Shown piece after piece: positions 12,332-28,677 of a stretch of 64,000 bases of DNA. Each line of letters begins with the position of its first letter. Within the stretch, counting starts at the first letter, position 1. The translations under genes were made by a program, and so were the position numbers. The notes below the pieces were generated by a model. The model was not told the origin of the DNA. It ran no database searches and saw only the letters and a program-made list of their open reading frames with translations. Source of the DNA: Anaeramoeba flamelloides (taxonomy: Eukaryota > Metamonada > Anaeramoebidae); assembly GCA_027625915.1 (NCBI GenBank), contig JANTQA010000023.1, positions 12,276,001-12,340,000 on the forward strand, in the 5' to 3' direction.

Positions 12332-13951
12332 TTTTTTTTTTTTTTTTTTTTCCGATTTTTTTTTTTTATTGTCTGTTAAAGGTAAAGTTATATCACTACC
12401 TGATCCTGAATCTACCCAAGAAAGGTTTTTAGGTTTACCATCAAAACTCGAAGATTTTCTAGATCTTCTTCTAGATTTTGAAAAAATTCGATTACCAAAT
12501 TGTGAACCCTCGTAAGGAATGGTATTTTGTAAAAACAATTTATCTAATTGTTTCAATTCTAAATTAATTAATATATTATCGTTTTTTAATAATTGATGTA
12601 TTTGTTCTTTAAATTCAAAAGAAGTATTTTGTATTAAATTGATTTCATGTAATAAAATTTCAATGACATAGGGAGAAGTTTTATATAAATATAAAATAAT
12701 TTTTTTAGCAATTTCCAAATAAGTGGTCACGGGATACCAAATGCCTGTACCAAAAATAAATTCAATAATGGCAAAGACATTGACCTTTTTACACGCGATT
12801 TTTTCCCAAAGCTTTTCAATAAACTTTGAAGAAATCTGTGCATCTATGCAAGTTATTTCAAATAAGTCTTCTAAAATTTCATAGAACCCTTTAGCAGATC
12901 TTACAGAATCTTTATTATAGATTAATTTTTCTGTCCATGGCAAGAGGCAGTTCAACATTCCTCGTTGAATGGTTATTATCGAATTAAAATTAACACCTTT
13001 TTCTTCTTTATAATTATCCAATGCTCTATATCGCGCCATGATTTCTTTCCAAATTTTATATGCTATGTTGGGGCTTAGTGAAGAAAAAAATTTGGAAATT
13101 TTATATTGTAAATGCTGATTCACTCCTGAAATTGAAAATAATGAAAATATTTTGGTAATTGTTTTTTTTAACTTTTTGTTAAAATTATTCGTCTTGTCAT
13201 TATTACTATTATTATTACTGTTTAAATTATTATAAATAATTTTTTTAATACAAATTTTTACTAATTTTAATTTCTTATCTGTTTTTGATTGATTTAGATT
13301 ACCTATTTGATATAACAAAAAGGTCATCAATGTCGATTTTTCTAAATTAATATAATTATGAATAATCCCATCAATTATTGCTTCCGAATACATATTGGAA
13401 AAGTTATTTTTAGGAGAATAACTATAATCTAAATATAAATTTATTAAATATTTGGAATTGTATTTTAATAAATTTTTTAAACTTGTATTGGCTAAGGCCT
13501 TTATAAAAAAATTTTCTACATTATTTAATTGATGAACCCAATAGAATATTTTATATTCATCATCAATATCAAAAATTTTCTTTTTAAAAATTGGTCCAAT
13601 TAATAGACTAGTCGAGCACTGTAAAATGGAAAACTGTACTGATTTTGAAGCACTAATATATATTTTCTTTAATTTATTTTGGTGTATTTGATCTAAATAT
13701 TTTTCAGTATTTAAATTAATTAAATTATCTAATTGAGTAACTTTTTTAATTTTACCATTTTTATCTATTTTATATTTATTAATTAAATTATTAAATAATT
13801 TTAATCTGAATTTTTTTGAAAAAAATTCTTGCTTTATTTCATATTCTTTATCTTTGTTATTCATTTGATCGTTTTTATTATTGCTATTATTATTATTATT
13901 ATTATTATTATTACTGTTTTGATTGTCGTTGTTGTTGTCTTTATCTCTTTG

Positions 13952-13987
<36 letters not shown>

Positions 13988-16948
13988 TTCAACTGAATTA
14001 TTCCCATTAGTTGAATGGTCATTATTATTCATTAGATTTAAATTATTGGAATAATTTATTAAAGAATCTGTAAATTGAATAATTAATTGGCAATATTGAT
14101 ATTGCAAAGATAATCCTAAAAAAATTAATTCTGATTGTTCATGTTTTAAAAAAATATTGTAAAATTGATTGATAATAATTAAATATTTTTTTTTAAGATT
14201 TTTAAAATTTTTTAAATTTATTGAATTTTCATTTTTAATTAAAATTATTCTATAAATATTTAATATGGAAATAATATATTTAAATAATAATAATGTTTGA
14301 TTTAAATTTTGAAAAGATTTAATTTTTAAATTAAAATAATTAATTAAATCTGATAATAGATAATTAATATTAGTGAAGGAAATTATTTGAATAACATTTT
14401 TTTTTAAAAAGTCATTACCCTTTTCTAAAATGGGTGAAATTAATTTAATGATTTGTAAATAATTCGGCAGATTTAAACTTTTACAATTTTTTTTTGATAA
14501 CTGGCAAACACAAAATAAATAAACGGCCATTAATAGTTTCCATTCGACAATTTTTTCTTTAAAATTACTTATTTTTTGTTTTTTTTGTTGGTCGTTATTA
14601 ATAATTGTAAACTTTAAATATTTATTATTAATTGTATTCGTGTTTTTTTCAATAATATCCCATGTCAAAGTTAAATAATTTAAAATAAAATTATTGTTTA
14701 ATAAAATATATTCCTTAATCACATCACTTAAAAATCTAATCCACCATTGATAAGATTCAAAGGTGTTTAACAATAGCAAATCGTAGCTAACCAAATTATT
14801 AAAATTTTTTAAAAAATATTTGCTTTGTTTGTTTTCGCTTAGCTTCCATAATTGCTCTGGTGTTAAAATAATACAAAGATCTTGATAGCTATTGGAAAAT
14901 ATTTTTGTTAAATTTATTGTATTATTCGTTTCATTCTCTAATAAGTCAATTAATTTTATCCTATTTTTTTTCAATATTTTATTATTAAATAATTGAATTT
15001 CAAAGCATTTCAAATCTTTTAAGCATTTGAAGCTTTCCTTCCTAATTTTGAAATTATAACTTGAAAGATAGAAAATTAGCACCACTTCGATTAATTCTGG
15101 ATTAAAATTTAATTCTTGATTATCATTCTTATTGCTATTACAATTATTATTAAAATTGCTATTCGTTGAATTGCTATTGCTATTGTTGCCGTTGCCATTT
15201 AACTGGTTTATTTTTAAATCAAATTGTCTGTTACTAAATAATATTATTCTTCTTAATCTCTTGATTGAAACAAGGATTTGCTTTTTTTTGGAATCCTCTA
15301 ATGTTAATAATAATTTTGATAATTGATTAATGATCATTAAACTGACATTTAAGGACTTATTAAGATTATTCATATGCATATTGTTAAACGATAATTTAAT
15401 CAATTCCTTTAAAGACCATTCTGCCAAATTACTTAAATCGAGATCAAGATGTAAGGTGTATTTACAAATGTCCTCAATGCTGATTTTTTCTGGTAAATTG
15501 GTAACTGGGAATAATTGAAAGCAGCCCTTAATAATTTGAATACTGATTCTTTCTTCAATGGTGAAAGCCGAAACCTTCATTACTTTATTTTTATTAATCA
15601 CTTTTTTATTTTTATTATAATCAGAATTGTTTACATTCAGCAGCAAATTTAAGCAGATGGGATTAAACACCTTCCAACAAAATTCCAATACTTCAATGAT
15701 ATCTTCTTGATAAACAGTAAAGGAATCTTTCCTTTCGTTTGATAAATTTATTTTTTGTAATCCAAATATTGAGCAAATGCCATTAATTAAAATAATTATT
15801 TCTTCACTATCAATAATTAGCTTTTCTGCAGAATTATTATTGTTGTGGTCATTATATAATTTATTTAATTTTTTATTATTATTAAAAATTTCTAATAATA
15901 TGCTGTTCATTGTATAGGATAAATCCCATTGGGTGAATTTGCTTATTACCTTGTTATATTGGATATACAGTTTGTTGTATTGTTTCCAATTTATTTTTTT
16001 TTTATAATCCATTTTCTTTTCTTTATTTTTTAATTTTAATTTTTTTAATTCCTTCTCTTCAATGTTATCATCATATTCATTGATCCCAAAGAATTTAAAT
16101 TGGATTTCAGATATTAAATCAAAATATTTTTTTATTTTTAAATCAGAACGGCTATAATCAATCGGAATCCTTTTTAAATAATTTATTAACAATTCAGATA
16201 GGCATTCAATACTCTGCAAATGTTGCTCAAAGGATAAATCAAATAATTTTAAGCTCTTGGTATAAATTTCCTTGGTGCTTTCAAGAAAATTGATGCTATT
16301 GCTCTTATTAAAGCAATACACAGCAGTGATGAATTTCCATCCTAGGCCCCAATCCTTTTTACTTTCCTTACTCAATATTAGAATCTGTTGCGAAAAGTTT
16401 TCCAAATTCTTTTTTAAGATCGTAGGATCGTCCTTAATTAAATTGATTCGATTTCCTGAATTAATGAATATTTGACTCAAACTGGAAACTAATTCCATTT
16501 GTAAATTTCTATTATTAAACGATAGAAATAATTCATTCATTTTTAAAATCCATCTATTGCTCATTTCTAATCCTTGTTTGGAAGAAATATTTAACTTTAT
16601 ATTTTCAATGATCCTGAAAATTGAGATTTGGTTTTCAATATTATTAATTTGCTTGATAAAATTAAAAAATTTATTTGTTACATATTCAAAATTAATAATG
16701 CTAAATTCCTGAATAAATTTACCATATATGCTCTGTAAGATACCTTGATTATTCATAATAATTTCTAAATACATTTGTTCTTGAAGTGTTTTGCATTCAA
16801 TCACACTTTCTGTTTTTGTTTCTGTAAATTTCAATAAAGAAAAAATTGAATTAATTAATAATTTATCTAAACATTCAATTAATAATTCTTTTGTTCTATT
16901 AAATATAATTGACTCTATTACTTTTAAAATAAAATAATCAAAAATAAA
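12329..16948 (-). CDS. FRY: Furry/Tao3/Mor2-family morphogenesis scaffold, N-terminal and central part
   Basis: Furry proteins are ~2,400-3,000-residue HEAT/armadillo-like scaffolds that work with NDR/LATS kinases and Mob in cell polarity and morphogenesis. Recognised by ordered similarity: a block from IIENIKLNISSKQ through ELVSSLSQIFI, then ECLSELLINYLKRIPID (Furry ESLYRLLWVYxxRI); PEKISIEDICKYTLHLDLDL (Furry ARLTIHxDxEL); and near the end IAYKIWKEIMARYRALDN, GMLNCLLPWTEKL and EKLWEKIA followed by FAIIEFIFGTGI (Furry HYLLPWMNNIEL, VENVWTTLAxxWPxNLxIILHFLI). The frame stays open upstream of 16834 to an ATAG acceptor at 16949-16950, adding FDYFILKVIESIIFNR and ELLIECLDKLLINSIFSLL. There is no ATG, so N-terminal exons lie further up (see 24040-24446). 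The frame ends at a TAA right after A20 (12332-12351); two more As would join it to the downstream half. A pipeline could call two genes here. Confidence 0.8.
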
Positions 16949-17559
16949 CTATATTTATTATAAATGAAAAAAAAAATAATGTTTTTTTTTTTGTTTGTTT
17001 GTTTTAAATTAAAAAGTTTAAATTAAAGAAAGTTGAAATTAATAAAAGTTTATATTAAAGAAAGTTTAAATTAAAGAAAGTTTAAATTAAAGAAAGAAAT
17101 AATAAAAAATGGTTAGTATTAAAATTGATTCTAATAAAACAAAAAAGATCTATTTTTAATTTTTGGGAACAAAAAGAAAATTAAATAGATTAAGGAAAAT
17201 TTCAAGTAAAATGATATTAAAAAATGAATATTTTGAAAAATGTGTTTGTCAATTTTTTTAAATCTATTAGTAAAAAACCAAAAAAATATTTTTTGTTAAT
17301 TTTATTACAAAAATTATAATTTAGATTTTGAAAAAAATTTATATATTGAAATAAAATAACTATTTCCAATTGCTAAAATTGATAAATTAATCAAATATCA
17401 AAAAAATCAATAAATTGGTGAAAGATTAAATATTATAAACTAATAAGAAATTAAAGTAGCAAATTTTATTTAAATTATAAAAATTATTTTTATTACAATT
17501 CAAAAAAAAAATTTATAAATTAGGTTAATGATATGTCAGAAAAATAGTCTAAATTTTAT

Positions 17560-18130
17560 CAAAAAAAATTGAAATTTTTATTTATTCGGAAATTGGGTGA
17601 TGAAAAGATACCACTTAATTATCGACCAATTTCAATTAATCAAACTCTCCCAAGATTTTTTCTTAAATTTTTTAGATTCAGAGATCCAAGATTTGTAGGG
17701 ATTTAGTTTCAAAAAAGCAATTTTGAAAAGAAAAAAAATTAGATATTAGAATTTTTGTTTTGAGTATGTTACCAAAATTTATTATAAAAAAATAATAAAA
17801 ATTTATATTTTTATAATGGAAATTCAAAAAAATTTTGACTCTTTTTATCATTCTTTGATTTATTAGTTAATTAAAAAAATTATTCAAAATTAAGCAATTA
17901 AATTTGATTTGTTGTTTTTTATTATTGAAAGGAAGGAATTTGTGTTTATCAGGTGGATTTTGATTATTATTTGTATGTATTACTCATTTTCTTCTGAAAA
18001 AAATCAAATCACTAGTATTAAATATACAAATGTTTGCAGTTGATCTGATATTTGATTATGAAGGGATCATTGATAAAAATAAATTTTTAATTAGAACAAA
18101 ATTTTTAAAATTAATAAGTAATTTGGAATA
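17560..18130 (+). mobile_element. Decayed LINE fragment (reverse transcriptase region)
   Basis: In broken frames it shows the same order of motifs as the intact LINE at 51715-58435: KLGDEKIPLNYRPISINQ (intact: HKKGDEGITLNYRPISIN), LPRFFLKFF, a region like GVYQGDPLSP in 'tgtttatcaggtggatttt', and IQMFAVDLIFDYEGIIDKNK (intact: TQMYADDLILIMEGISENK). Frames are interrupted many times and the interior is shortened, so it is much older than the intact copy. A trace of the C-terminal zinc region may persist near 18550 (IDHFCEK) but is not firm. Confidence 0.65.
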
Positions 18131-21100
18131 AATACAAATAATATATTGTGAAGAAGTTTTAAGGAATTATAAAATTGTGAATTAATTCAACATCAAAAAA
18201 TAGATTGTTTATACAAGCCAATTTTTCTTTTGTATAAAATTTGACAATTAAAAATTTTATCATTTTTGATTATTTTGGTAAAAAATAAATTGTTTTATGA
18301 AACTCAAAAAGGAATTGTAAAAATAATATTCAGATATATTCATTTGTGATAACTTGGCTTTAATTTTTTTTAAGGATGGATCAAAAATCTGCGAATTTTC
18401 AATTAAGAAAATTACCTTTTAAAATATATTATATTTAAATTTCATCTTAATAAAGTAATTTTTTCATATATATAACCGTTGGATTTCCTATTTAAAATTC
18501 AAAAGAATAAATCAAAGTCTACTTTTAGAAAGGGTTTGTGAAATTACATTGACCATTTTTGCGAGAAGGTGCTCAATTGTAAATTGGTCGAATTACCACA
18601 AAAATGTTCATCAACAGCACGGCTCATAGTCTAATAACATTGTATCTAATATCATAAGGACAAAATTATCTCTTTTTAAAAGCTTTTTTTTTTTTTAATC
18701 AATTTTTTTTAAATTTAAAAATGGCCAATTCAAAAAATACAAATTAAAGATCTCAATTTTCATTTTTGTTATAAAAATTTCAACCAAAGAGTTTAAGCAA
18801 ACTAAACTTAATAGATAGCTCTTCAACTTCATGAAAACTTTTTTCAATTCAAAAAAAATTTTTCAACAAATACAATATGGTAAATTCACAAAAATGATAT
18901 ATGTACAAAATAATACATTTCTTGTTTCAATATCAAGGGATCAGTCCTATAGGATAACAAGGCAATTTTTTAAAATGTGTTATTGGTGGTATTCTCTTCT
19001 TAGAAATTTTGTATATGCCAAGTGCCAAAAAATTCTGATCGACTAAGAAACATAAAAAAGAATATTTTTTTTTTGAGATTAGTTTTTTTAATCCATTTTT
19101 TCCGAAAAAGAAAACATTTTATTTCTCACATTATAAAAAGTTTTTACCCTGTTTATTGCCATTTCCTTGATTTATTATTCAATGACAAGTCTTTGTTGAC
19201 CGAAATATTAAAATAACGATTTTTTTTCTTTTTTGAGATAATTCTTTTGGTTCATCAAAAAATAACTGTTTTATTCAACCAATTAAAAAATAATTGTATT
19301 GGTTTAAGAAGGATGTTTATAATCATTAAATTTTTAAATTCATTTAAAAATTTTACCAAGAAATTTTGTTTTTGTTTATAAGATAAAATTTGATTTTTCA
19401 AAATAAAATTTTAATAAAGATATTTGGGGATAGTTAATTTTATCCTCAAAATTCAAAATCAATTTTTTTCTGACAAAAATGATTTAAATTGTTTTAAAGG
19501 TTTTTTGTGAATAAGATCAAGCAATTTGTTAAAAAAATTTTTTTGCATTAAAATTTAAAATTATTTTGGCCATTTTTTTTCAATTTTTAAAAAAACAGAA
19601 AACAACTTTTTTGGAATCTTTAAAGAATAAAAAAAATTTGCCTAATAGATCTCAATTTAATTGATAAAATGTTGTTAAACTTCTATCAAATATTCATTTA
19701 TTGAATCATCTAGACCACAATTAGTTTTATTTGCTAAGAGGTTTGTATTCAAATAAAAATTATTAAAAATAATAACTATATAAAAAATTTTCTTTCAAAG
19801 TCAATACTTTCCAACATAAAACTAAAAATATGTTTTAACCAATTTTCAAGAATTAACTTAATTGTTTAACAAAAATAATAGTTTACTTTATTTTGTTTTA
19901 TATTGTATTTTAGTGAATTTTGGATTTAAAAAAAGAAACTCAAATTATTAAATTGTTTAAATTAGGTTAACTCATCCATTTCATAAGTCGAAACGCAAAT
20001 TACAAAAAAAATTTTAAAGATCTCGAAAAGATTTCATTTTATTTTTAAAAAATACTACTCCCTTAATCCTTTTTTTTTTTATTTCTTTCCAACTTTTTGT
20101 GAAAATTTTTACCCTCTTATACAATATTTTTTATTCTTTTTGTTTTTTTTTTATCTGAAATCTGACTGAAATTTGTTCAAACAAAAAAATGAAATTTCCG
20201 TTTTTGAAAATGATAAAATTGTATTTTTCGTTCGAATTTATTCTTGACTTTTGCCCAATTTTATTTTTTGCTTAGAGTACAACAATTTCATGTTAAAACG
20301 TGATGATTATTTTTATGAGTATTTGTAACCGATTCAAAATCGGCATCTTCTCATGAAAATGTACATTACAATTTTTTTTTGGACAAATTTTGAAAATAAA
20401 ATATTTTGTACTGATTTGGGGTATTGAAATTAAAAGAAAAGTCACATCATATCCATAAATAATTCAGAAAATAATCTTGAGTTAAATAGAATTAAGCTAT
20501 CTTGATTTTAAATTTTACTAGGAATAAATTTAAAATCTGTTACTTTTACATTTTAGAAATTGTTTTTGAAAAGAGTGGAGTTTAAATTTCATCATTAAAT
20601 AACAAATTCTTTCGAAAACTTTTATCTTTGGAGTTACTTTTTTGTATAAACCCCAAAAAATAATAAAAATGTAGGTTAATGTTTCCAAAAGGGATTCAGT
20701 GGAAATAAAATGCCAAAACTCAAATTTAGCTAAATACAAGGTCTTCAAACATAAAATAGCAATAGCAAAAGTTCTAGAATACCTTTTGTTGATCTATTCT
20801 CAAATCTCGACACACTTATTGTTCAAAAGATAAAGGAAATTGTTGTATTGAAAATTTAAATTTGCTTTTTTTGAAAAAAGCCAACAAATTCCCTTAACAA
20901 ATTTTCATTGAATTTATAACTTTAGTTTTGAAAAACATTAAGATTTATAAACTCGTCTTGGAGAAAAAGTTAGAAAAGAACTTTTAAAAATATAATGAAT
21001 AAAAAATTATTTTTATCAAATATTTAATTTCAATTCTTATACTTTCAGAGGAAGGATAAAAATACTTTTCCAAAACTAAATTTTTTATTTTGTTTTTAGC

Positions 21101-21372
21101 GTGTTGATTTATATTGCCAAAACAAGATTTAGAAAAAAAAGCACTAATGATTTTTTGTATATTTTTATTCTGATCATTAAAAAAGAAGTAAATATTTTTT
21201 TAATTTCCTTTTGAAAAAAAGTCAAAGATTCTTCTCAAATTTTGATAACTTTTTGATTTTGAATTCTCACAAGAATTTCATTCACTTTGGTGGTTTAGTA
21301 ATTCTAAATTAGTTTTTCAAGCAATCTGAAAAATACTAAACTTTGGGATTATTGTAAAATTGAACATTTTTG

Positions 21373-21409
21373 GTTTCTGTGATTTCTGTGATTTCTGTGA
21401 TTTCTGTGA
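21373..21409 (+). repeat. Short tandem repeat (TTTCTGTGA)4
   Basis: Four near-perfect 9-bp units. The same unit recurs three times at 23116-23147 inside the TIR element, 1.7 kb away. Confidence 0.8.
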
Positions 21410-22487
21410 TGTTAAAAATTTTGAATTAGAGTTTGGTAAGTTAATTATAAGATAAATACCTTTGGCAATTTTATAAGCGGATAAAAATATTTCAAGACTT
21501 TTATATTTTTAAGGGTTTTGTTATTATGGTGTGTTTTTTGGTGTGCATTAAAAAGGGAAAGGGGAGAACATTTACATAACAATTGTTTTCAGTGTTGATA
21601 AAAAGTTTTTCATACTGTTATTTTGCAATTAATTAATGAAAATTTTTATTTCAGGTTCTCAAAATATTTTACTAATTATTTGTTGGCTGAAAAACACCAA
21701 TATCTTCACAAAATCAAACAGGAATGATAAGGAATATTTAATTTAGGTTCCTGATTGAACTTTGAGATAAAATTTTAATTCTGACAATTCGATTTTGGCA
21801 ATAATTTAAGAACTACGTTTGCAATTGAAAATTGATGTCCCGTGTGATTAAAAGAGGATTCTGGGGGTTGGTAAATCTCAGAAATATTTATTCAGTGAGA
21901 TCTAAGCAGGAAAAAATGACATTTTTTGACTGGAATTTGTCAGCCTCATATTACCAATCTCAAAAATGAAAAAGAAAATTGCGAAAAAACAGCTTTTAGT
22001 TAAAATTTCAATTTCGGTGAAACTAACAAACCTGGGGACAATGTTAAGGGGTTTCTTTTATTTATTTTTGATATGTGAGTTAGGTTGAGAAGGTTTGACA
22101 CTTTCACCTAAAAGGTCAAAATGGAGAAAATTGGCAATATTTTGGATGACTATACCTTTGTTATTTTAAAACAAAAAGGGTTTTAAATAATGGCACGGTA
22201 ATTGGTTTGGTATTGTTTTAAATCCATTAAAATTCCCAATTCCAAAAATAGATAGATCATTTTTTCTTTCTCAACTGAACTGACACAATATTTTTTTTTT
22301 GTAAAAAAAAAAAAACTGACTAAATTTTACAAATTTAATTCTCAAATAGATCCTTTCATGAAAAATTCTTCAAAACCTTTATCACACAAACTTAACCCAA
22401 TTTGTCTTGATACAACAAATTGGGTTTTCACTGAAAAGATCGAAACAAAAAAAATTTTATCAAAAAAGCATTAAAAAATGTAAAGTA

Positions 22488-22644
22488 TGGATTTATTGGT
22501 AAGGGTTAAGCGCTCAAGAGCTCTTAATCTGTTAAAGAGAGAGTTTTGAAGTGACTAAATTTGTGACTCCTAATTCAAAGAGTAGTCAAAAGAACCTTTT
22601 AATTACAGTCATTAGAAGTATTTTAAACTCAATTTAGTTTTCTG
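22488..22644 (-). mobile_element. 157-bp 5'-truncated copy of the LINE 3' end, flanked by 15-bp target duplication
   Basis: Read on the minus strand it follows the last ~140 bp of the LINE 3' UTR (58297-58434): GAAAACTAAATT, AATGACTGT, ACTCTTTGAATT, AATTTAGTCACTTCAAAA, TCTCTCTTTAACAGATTA, then AACCCTTACCAATAAA. It is bounded by a perfect direct repeat AAAAAATGTAAAGTA at 22473-22487 and 22645-22659. This is the classical product of target-primed reverse transcription with severe 5' truncation. Divergence from the intact copy (roughly a fifth of positions by eye) implies a different or older source element. Confidence 0.9.
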
Positions 22645-22797
22645 AAAAAATGTAAAGTACATTTCGCATGGATTATGTTGTTCCACAAACAATTCGAGGG
22701 ACACTCTCCTCTTAGCCATGGCCGGGGGGTTTAATTCAAGGAAAAACAAAAAAAAAAAATAAGGCAAAATCACACAACCTCTTTGTAATAATTAATA

Positions 22798-23371
22798 CAG
22801 CCGTTCCATCCCTACCATGAAAATTTATAAGACCCTGAAATTGATTTTCTATTCTGAAATTTTATTTAGTACAACAAACCGTAAAAGGGTTATTAAAGTT
22901 CATCATAAACTGTAAAATTTATAATACAAGATTAAAAATAAGTTATCCATTTTTTGGGTTACTTTGGTTACTTTGGTTCCTTTGGTTTTGGAAATTGACA
23001 AACAGTTTTATTAAAATGCTTACATTAACGTGGATCTTCAATTCCCAAAATTGTTAAGATCTCAGGTTTTTACAATTTAAAAACAAAGATCGAAAAATAC
23101 TTTCAAGTTTCCACGGTTTCTGTGATTTCTGTGATTTCTGTGATTTCAATTCTAATATTTATTCTGGGATATTTCTTCTGTCATTTCAATTCTTGAGAAA
23201 ATTTAATTTTTGTCTTGGTTTTTACAAAAAAAAAAATAACTCGAATGAAGTCAGAGAAGTTGAAATTTTTATCTTTAGATAGAAATTGAATTTTCGATTT
23301 CAAAAAGCACAATTTTATAATAGACAACCAATTTCTATTTTTTATAAATTTTCACAGTAGTGATGGAACGG
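22798..23371. mobile_element. ~575-bp TIR element (MITE-like)
   Basis: The left end CCGTTCCATCCCTACCATGA then AAATTTATAA (22801-22830) is mirrored at 23342-23371 (TTATAAATTTTCACAGTAG then TGATGGAACGG), about 30 bp with few mismatches. TA lies just outside on the left (22796-22797). The interior has GGTTACTTTGGT-like and TTTCTGTGA short tandems and no coding frame. A repeat shared with 48160-48550 starts directly at its right end. Confidence 0.6.
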
Positions 23372-23735
23372 ATTAATGGTTTGTGAAGACAATGTAACAA
23401 TTCAAAATAACTCAATGATCAAAAATCATTGGCAATACAATCATTTAGCTTTAAAGTTGTTTATTTGAGAGTGTTTTTAATGTTAAAAAATCTTGATTAT
23501 TTTTTTTTTTCATTTTCATCATCCTTAACAAAGTGTTCGAGTTCACGTATCTAAAAATTTCTTGTTCATTTTTCATAAAAAAAATTACATAAAATGATTT
23601 TTTGATCCAAATTGGGGAATATTTTAAAGATCGTTCCTATACATTTTAAATGAGATTGGAATAAATTGTGTTGAGACAAATTGGTAAATTGCAAACGTAG
23701 TGCTTAAATGTTTTTAACTAAAAACCTTAGGTTTT
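23372..23735 (+). repeat. ~370-bp interspersed repeat, copy 1
   Basis: Matches the reverse complement of 48160-48550 in order: TGAAGACAATGTAACAATTC, GAGAGTGTTT, GTGTTCGAGTT, TTGTTCATTTTTC, ACATAAAATGATTTTTTG, then AGATTGGA and GACAAATTGGTAAATTGCAA. No coding capacity or terminal repeats found; class unknown. Confidence 0.6.
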
Positions 23736-24039
23736 AAAACGTTCAAATAAGATTGTTACAAAAATAAAGAAAACACTATTTACGCGAATAAACACTTATT
23801 CGTCAAGAAGTGTTTTTACAACATAAATTTTGAAAAGTGTGAAAAATATTTTTCAAAAAAAAAAAAAAAAAAAAAAAAAAAGTTACGGATTGTTGGACTT
23901 GTTTTAAGGACTTAATTACAACTGTGTTTCTATTCAAAGAAAAAAAGATCAAAAAAATTTTTTTAGGAGATCATAGTGATGAATGGTAGGAATGAAAGGT
24001 GTGTAAAAATTGAAAAGAAAGGAAAAAACGAAATTATAC

Positions 24040-24446
24040 TTGATTTCAAGACTGAAATGCTTTTTTTTATAATACGTGCCCATTGCAAGAAATGTGTTAA
24101 TTAAAATCGAAGGGTTATGTTTGGAAAGGGTTTGTAAAACTTGGAAACAGTCAATTAATTTTGGGTGTTCTTCAAAATTTAAAAGATTCAAATTTAATGG
24201 TGGGTACTATTCATGGAAACAAAAAATGTTTTTTTTTTAATTTTTTTTTAATTTTTTTTTTGTTTGTTTGTTTGTTTGTTTGTTTGTTCATTGTTTGTTC
24301 TTGGAAAATAAAATGACTCCAAAAAGAAGGGATCGAAAAAAAAAATAAGCTCTTACACAATTACTAAATTTGTTAGAAAGTGACAGAAATGTTAAAAAAC
24401 ATTCAGATAGTGTTTTTGTTGTGACTTGTTTTTGGTCTGAGAACAT
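24040..24446 (-). CDS. FRY: Likely N-terminal exons of the Furry gene
   Basis: Proposed exons on the minus strand are 24446-24365 (ATG after an A-run; MFSDQKQVTTKTLSECFLTF and on to LSLSNKF) and 24169-24040 (HPKLIDCFQVLQTLSKHNPS then ILINTFLAMGTYYKKK). The intron is GTAATT..AAG and the join keeps phase. The second block resembles the extreme N-terminus of Furry proteins, where EDPQFDQLISSMSSVAEYCL is followed by PSILRTLFDWYKRQ; the first resembles the preceding VLRTLFAEFTxLAEKK helix. The following residues SLEIKYNFVFSFLF also resemble Furry (RDLAxDFIFxLVL), so the donor (GTATAA after 24040) may be wrong. Strand and order relative to the Furry body at 16948 support one gene. Alternative: a decayed partial duplicate. 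Confidence 0.45.
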
Positions 24447-28627
<4,181 letters not shown>

Positions 28628-28648
28628 ATTGTTAGTAAAACCCCATAT

Positions 28649-28677
28649 AAACTAATGTACACCGTACGAATTAGTTT
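28649..28677 (+). other. Hairpin in HSP60 3' untranslated region
   Basis: AAACTAAT-GTAC-acc-GTAC-ga-ATTAGTTT forms a 12-bp stem with a 3-nt loop and a 2-nt bulge, 22 nt after the stop codon and just before T- and A-runs. It may be an RNA-stability or 3'-end element; function is inferred only from structure and position. Confidence 0.5.

Larger units (their letters stand above)
16949..24039 (-). other. Probable ~7-kb Furry intron filled with repeats
   Basis: The Furry body ends upstream at a TAG acceptor (16949-16950) and Furry-like N-terminal sequence reappears on the same strand at 24040. Between them are a LINE relic, a 157-bp LINE copy, a 575-bp TIR element, an interspersed repeat, a short tandem of AAAGTTTAAATTAAAG-like units (17020-17095) and otherwise featureless AT-rich DNA (18131-21370). 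Small internal exons could be hidden here: the proposed flanking exons do not join cleanly in phase. Confidence 0.45.

Noticed and set aside
18831-19216. Two overlapping plus-strand frames as a small gene
   Set aside because: No domain, start context or coding-like composition; they lie within the proposed Furry intron.
22690-22735. G/C-rich patch CCATGGCCGGGGGG in otherwise AT-rich DNA
   Set aside because: Single occurrence with no partner, motif or coding frame to explain it; too little to claim.
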